Source of the DNA: Lachnoclostridium phytofermentans
Lineage (GTDB): Bacteria; Bacillota; Clostridia; Lachnospirales; Lachnospiraceae
Assembly: GCF_000733755.1 (NCBI RefSeq)
Contig: NZ_JPOF01000003.1
Location: 1 to 64,000 of the forward strand
Length of the DNA: 64,000 nucleotides
Reading direction: 5' to 3'
A model generated the notes under the pieces. The model saw only the letters and a list, made by a program, of their open reading frames with translations. It searched no databases and was not told the DNA's origin. A program made the translations under genes and the position numbers. This document shows, one piece after another, positions 60,249 through 64,000 of the stretch (the first letter of the stretch is position 1; the number at the start of each line of letters is the position of its first letter).

Positions 60249-61895
60249 TTATTCTTGCATAGCTGCAACAATTGCAGGTATCAACTGCTTCTTTCTTGAT
60301 ACAACTCCATCTAACTTAAAACTATTGGCAACTTCTTTCACATGGAAGGCATTCTCTATTACTTGCTTCGCCATGGAACCAACACAAAGCAATTCAGTTG
60401 ATTCTCTAATGATATTCGTCAACATAAAGAATATCATATCTACTCCATGCTCCTCTCTTGCTTTCTCCAGATAAGGATATAAACGGTCCTTGATTTCCGA
60501 AAGTTCTAAAGCATTTAATGAATTAATTTGACCTACACCAAAGGTTGCATCTCCTACAGAGAAATCCTTATAATCTTGATAAAAAATTTCATCTGCTGAT
60601 TTTGATTTTAAATTACTACCAGCTTCAAATATTTCACCCGCAAATTCAGTCACATCAACTCCTGCAATCTTAGCAAGATGTTCTGCTGCCTCAATATCAA
60701 ACTTCGTACAGGTAGGAGAACGATACATTAATGTATCAGATATAATAGCTGCACAAAGAAGTCCAGCAATCGGCGGTTCTATATCAATACGATTTTCACA
60801 ATACATCTGATAGACAATTGTTGCAGTGCAACCAAGCGGCTGATTTCGAAAAAATACTGGTTTCATTGTCTCAATGGTACCAAGGCGATGATGGTCTATA
60901 ATTTCTAAGATTTCTGCATCTTCAATGCCGTCTACTGCTTGATCTTTCTCATTATGATCCACCATAATCACTTGTTTTCGTTCCATATTCAATAAGTTAC
61001 GTCTGGAAATCATACCTCGATAAATCCCTTTATGGTCAAGGATAGGGAAATCACGATTTCTTTGTTTTGCCATTACTGTTTTTATCTCATCAACATACGC
61101 ATCGGTACGGAAGGTTATTAGGTTATCACGAATCATAAACTGACTAATTGGCATACTCTGGTTCATTAGTCTTGCTACCGTATACGTATCATGAGGAGTG
61201 CTAATTATCGTACAACCTCTTTCCTTTGCTAATTTCATAATGGTCATGGAAACTTTAGCACCCTCACAAACTACGATGCAACCTGCCTTCATCTCAATTG
61301 CACATAATTGGGACTCATAACGATTTCCAAGGATAACAAGGTCATTTTCTTCAATATAGTCTTCCATTAAATCAGGGTTTGCTGCTGCTATGAGTACCTT
61401 CCCTTGTTCAAAAATTGCATGCTCATCTCCGACTAAAAGAGTTCCTTCTAGTGTCTCTAAGATGTTAATATAAGGTGTCTTTGCTTCCGCAAGTATTCGA
61501 TTATCATATACCTCCATATAGGAAGTGGTGATATCACCAATTGTAATAATGCCCTCTAATTTTCCTTGATCCGTAATTGGAAGAGTTACAACGTTATTTT
61601 TTCTCATTAAGTTCCATGCCTTTTTTAAAGACAAAGTACTGTTGACTCCTTCTGTTTGTCTAATTTCGATGTCTCGTACTTGTGTCCTGACATCAGCAAC
61701 GTACTCTGGAGGTGTTATTTTAAATCGTTCCAGGATATATTGTGTTTCCGAATTTATCTGCCCTGCACGTTTTGGAACATAGTCTCCGCCTGTTAACTTA
61801 CATTTTAATGCAGCATAAGCGATTGCGGAACAGATGGAATCGGTATCCGGGTTCTTATGGCCAATTACTATTACTTTCTTCGCATTTGTTGTCAT
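60249..61895 (-). CDS. ppaC: manganese-dependent inorganic pyrophosphatase with CBS and DRTGG domains
   Basis: A 548-residue family II pyrophosphatase. The DHH part has VIGHKNPDTDSICSAIAYAA and EILEIIDHHRLGTIE. A regulatory insert (about 65-300) has two CBS repeats (VVTLPITDQGKLEGIITIGD, RDFPILDHKGIYRGMIS) around a DRTGG domain. DHHA2-like C-terminus: SPTCTKFDIEAAEHLAKIAG, LNALELSEIKDRL. CBS-type PPases are inhibited or activated by adenine nucleotides. Confidence 0.93.
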   Translation of the reverse strand: MTTNAKKVIVIGHKNPDTDSICSAIAYAALKCKLTGGDYVPKRAGQINSETQYILERFKITPPEYVADVRTQVRDIEIRQTEGVNSTLSLKKAWNLMRKNNVVTLPITDQGKLEGIITIGDITTSYMEVYDNRILAEAKTPYINILETLEGTLLVGDEHAIFEQGKVLIAAANPDLMEDYIEENDLVILGNRYESQLCAIEMKAGCIVVCEGAKVSMTIMKLAKERGCTIISTPHDTYTVARLMNQSMPISQFMIRDNLITFRTDAYVDEIKTVMAKQRNRDFPILDHKGIYRGMISRRNLLNMERKQVIMVDHNEKDQAVDGIEDAEILEIIDHHRLGTIETMKPVFFRNQPLGCTATIVYQMYCENRIDIEPPIAGLLCAAIISDTLMYRSPTCTKFDIEAAEHLAKIAGVDVTEFAGEIFEAGSNLKSKSADEIFYQDYKDFSVGDATFGVGQINSLNALELSEIKDRLYPYLEKAREEHGVDMIFFMLTNIIRESTELLCVGSMAKQVIENAFHVKEVANSFKLDGVVSRKKQLIPAIVAAMQE

Positions 61896-61908
61896 ACCTA
61901 TCCTCCTG

Positions 61909-62373
61909 TTAGAGATTCTTTACCTTAAAGTCCTTCTCTGCTTCTCTTTTCTGATCTTTCTTTGCGATATCCTGTCGCTTGTCATAGAGTTTCTTACCTC
62001 TCGCTACTCCGATTTCCATCTTAACTAGACTATCCTTTAGATAAACAGTCAACGGTACCAAGGTATAACCTTTTTGCTGTATCTGACCTACAATCTTATT
62101 AATCTGGAATTTATGAAGTAAAAGCTTTTTCACACGCAAAGGATCTTTATTAAATATATTTCCCTTTTCATATGGACTTATATGCATGTTATAAATATAA
62201 ACCTCACCATTTTCTATACGGATAAAGGATTCTTTGACACTGCACTTACCCATACGTAGAGATTTTACTTCGGTGCCATGTAACACAACACCTGCTTCAT
62301 ACGTATCCTCTATGAAATAGTCGAATCTGGCTTTTTTATTATTTGCTATTAATTTGATTCCTTCTTTTGCCAT
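61909..62373 (-). CDS. smpB: SsrA-binding protein SmpB
   Basis: A 154-residue protein with [40 protein letters not shown] and [17 protein letters not shown], ending in a basic KRDxAKKD-type tail ([20 protein letters not shown]). It delivers the tmRNA at 53853-54186 to stalled ribosomes. Lies between ppaC and rnr in the same orientation, a common clostridial order. Confidence 0.97.
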   Translation of the reverse strand: MAKEGIKLIANNKKARFDYFIEDTYEAGVVLHGTEVKSLRMGKCSVKESFIRIENGEVYIYNMHISPYEKGNIFNKDPLRVKKLLLHKFQINKIVGQIQQKGYTLVPLTVYLKDSLVKMEIGVARGKKLYDKRQDIAKKDQKREAEKDFKVKNL

Positions 62374-62436
62374 GTCTTATCCCCCATTTCTGTTTTGATC
62401 TGGAAGAATAAAATGAAATTCTTATGGATTTCATTT

Positions 62437-64000
62437 TTATTCTTCGATGCGATTTGCTCTGCCAACAATAGAAAAGTTAATCGTACGCATCAATTTGTCC
62501 GTATCCTCAACACGGATAACGACTGCCTCTCCTAATTTATACGTTCTCTTGGTATGCTCTCCAGTTAATAGATAATGCTCTTCATCATAGATATAATAAT
62601 CATCATGCATGTCTGCAAGCCGAATCATACCTTCTACAGTGTTCGGAAGTTCTACATACATCCCCCAAGATGTTACTCCTGAGATTACTCCTTCAAAGGT
62701 TTGCCCAATAAATTGACTCATATACTCAACCTTTTTTAGTTTTTCTACTTCTCTCTCAGACTCATCTGCTCTACGTTCTGTTAAGCTTGATTGCCTTGCT
62801 ACCTCATTTAAAATATTTTCATAATGGTTAATTCGTTTTTCTTTTAATCCTCCACGCAGATTTTCTTTTATAATCCGATGAATCTGAAGGTCAGGGTAAC
62901 GTCTGATTGGAGAAGTAAAATGGCAATAATACTTGGTAGATAAACCAAAATGTCCATCGCAAGTCGTCGTGTACTTCGCCTGCTTCATACTACGAAGAGT
63001 CAATCTGCTAATCAAAGCTTCTTCTGGCTTTCCATCAATCTTTATTAATAATTTCTGTAATTCCTTTGGATGAATTTCTTCCTGCCCAATTCGCATGGTA
63101 TAGCCAAAATTATTGATAAAGATACTAAGCTTTTGTATCTTTTCTAAATCAGGATTCTCATGAGAACGATATACAAACGGTAACTCCTGCCAGAAGAAAT
63201 CTTCTGCGACCGTTTCATTGGCAATTAGCATAAAATCTTCAATAATCTTCGTAGCTTTATTTCTTTCATATGGTTTAATCTCCGTTGGTCTACCATCAGA
63301 ATCCAAGGTAATCTTACTTTCTGGAAAATCAAAATCAATGGAACCACGTTTCCTACGTTTTTCACGAAGTATATTCGCTAATTCTAACATTAATTCAAAC
63401 ATCGGAACCAGCTCTTCATACTCTTTTCTCTCTGCTTCATCATGATCCTCTAAGATTTTTTTCACAGAAGTATAGGTCATTCTTCGGTCAACATTGATTA
63501 CTGTTTCAGCAATTCTATGGCCAACTACATTCCCTTTCTCGTCAATCTCCATCATACAAGATAATGCAAGACGGTCGCTGCCTGCATTTAAAGAACATAT
63601 TCCATTCGATAATTTGTGAGGAAGCATCGGAATTACTCTGTCTACCAAATATACACTGGTTCCTCTTTTTAAAGCTTCCTTGTCCAGTGGAGAACCTTCG
63701 GTAACATAGTTACTAACATCTGCAATATGAACACCTAAGAGATAGATGTCTCCTTGCTTTGAAATTGTGATTGCATCATCTAAGTCCTTAGCATCTTCAC
63801 CATCGATCGTTACTGTTTGTAGATTTCTAAGATCTACCCTGCCACCAATATCTGCACTGCTTACCTCTTCTCCGATACGCTCTACCTGCTTCATAACTTC
63901 GTCAGGAAATTCCGTCGGTAAACCATTCTCTAATATTACAGATACAACATCAACGCCAGGATCATTGATGTGGCCAATGATCTTTGCTATCTTACCTTCT
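62437..64000 (-). CDS. rnr: ribonuclease R (runs off right edge)
   Basis: The C-terminal 520 codons of RNase R. The RNB core has IDGEDAKDLDDAITISKQGD with clustered Asp, YLVDRVIPMLPHKLSNGICS and YCHFTSPIRRYPDLQIHR. A C-terminal S1 domain (TFEGVISGVTSWGMYVELPN) ends EE. Reading continues upstream of the first internal Met to the window edge (IIGHINDPGVDVVSVILENG), so the start lies outside. It degrades structured and trans-translated mRNAs with tmRNA-SmpB. Confidence 0.97.
   Translation of the reverse strand, partial: EGKIAKIIGHINDPGVDVVSVILENGLPTEFPDEVMKQVERIGEEVSSADIGGRVDLRNLQTVTIDGEDAKDLDDAITISKQGDIYLLGVHIADVSNYVTEGSPLDKEALKRGTSVYLVDRVIPMLPHKLSNGICSLNAGSDRLALSCMMEIDEKGNVVGHRIAETVINVDRRMTYTSVKKILEDHDEAERKEYEELVPMFELMLELANILREKRRKRGSIDFDFPESKITLDSDGRPTEIKPYERNKATKIIEDFMLIANETVAEDFFWQELPFVYRSHENPDLEKIQKLSIFINNFGYTMRIGQEEIHPKELQKLLIKIDGKPEEALISRLTLRSMKQAKYTTTCDGHFGLSTKYYCHFTSPIRRYPDLQIHRIIKENLRGGLKEKRINHYENILNEVARQSSLTERRADESEREVEKLKKVEYMSQFIGQTFEGVISGVTSWGMYVELPNTVEGMIRLADMHDDYYIYDEEHYLLTGEHTKRTYKLGEAVVIRVEDTDKLMRTINFSIVGRANRIEE

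Overview
The window is low-GC Firmicutes DNA. The partial 16S rRNA gene, the linked rnr, smpB and ssrA genes, the TRAP and agr genes and the consensus TTGACA/TATAAT promoters all fit a Lachnospiraceae (Lachnoclostridium-like) chromosome. The species is not determined.

Host left arm (1-11990). The 5' part of a 16S rRNA gene reads off the left edge on the minus strand, behind a long AT-rich leader with four tandem promoter-like sites. Next come a zinc-ribbon protein, a dctPQM TRAP uptake operon (minus), and a co-directional minus-strand envelope group: PH-domain protein, lipoprotein, histidine kinase, response regulator, membrane protein and secreted cyclophilin. A plus-strand thymidine kinase follows.

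Prophage (11991-53878, about 41.9 kb). A PBSX-like contractile-tail prophage sits in the 3' end of ssrA (tmRNA). A 28-bp direct repeat marks both ends, and tmRNA function is preserved. Most genes are on the minus strand. Going leftwards from the integrase they are: the lysogeny switch (ImmA peptidase, CI-like and Cro-like regulators), small regulators, replication and recombination (HD protein, DUF1351, Erf, SSB, ERCC4 nuclease, CHC2 zinc protein, DUF927 helicase), a late regulator, a tRNA-like gene, a self-contained two-gene cargo operon, terminase, portal, a MuF head protein with a toxin-like C-terminus plus a putative immunity gene, capsid, the tail with a programmed -1 frameshift, baseplate, fibres, and holin and endolysin. 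Three plus-strand genes (12270, 38866, 50282) lie against this direction; the first two look like morons.

Host right arm (53853-64000). The intact tmRNA (tag ANDNLAYAA) is followed by two adjacent peptide-signalling loci. The first is an RRNPP-like HTH-TPR regulator divergent from a tandem family of small secreted pro-peptides: two intact and one decayed. The second is an agr locus (agrC-agrB-agrD) with a nearby stand-alone receiver-domain regulator. Then come a cold-shock gene with an attenuator-like leader, a CBS-domain pyrophosphatase, smpB, and rnr running off the right edge.

The strongest leads are the peptide/RRNPP cassette, the MuF-toxin and immunity pair, the two-gene membrane cargo operon, a PRE-like antisense promoter overlapping a perfect SOS-box core, the A-AAA-AAC frameshift site, and GGTAACCC iterons at the end of the helicase gene. 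Many genes under 60 codons were found by direct translation. Family names come from memory of motifs; no database search was run.
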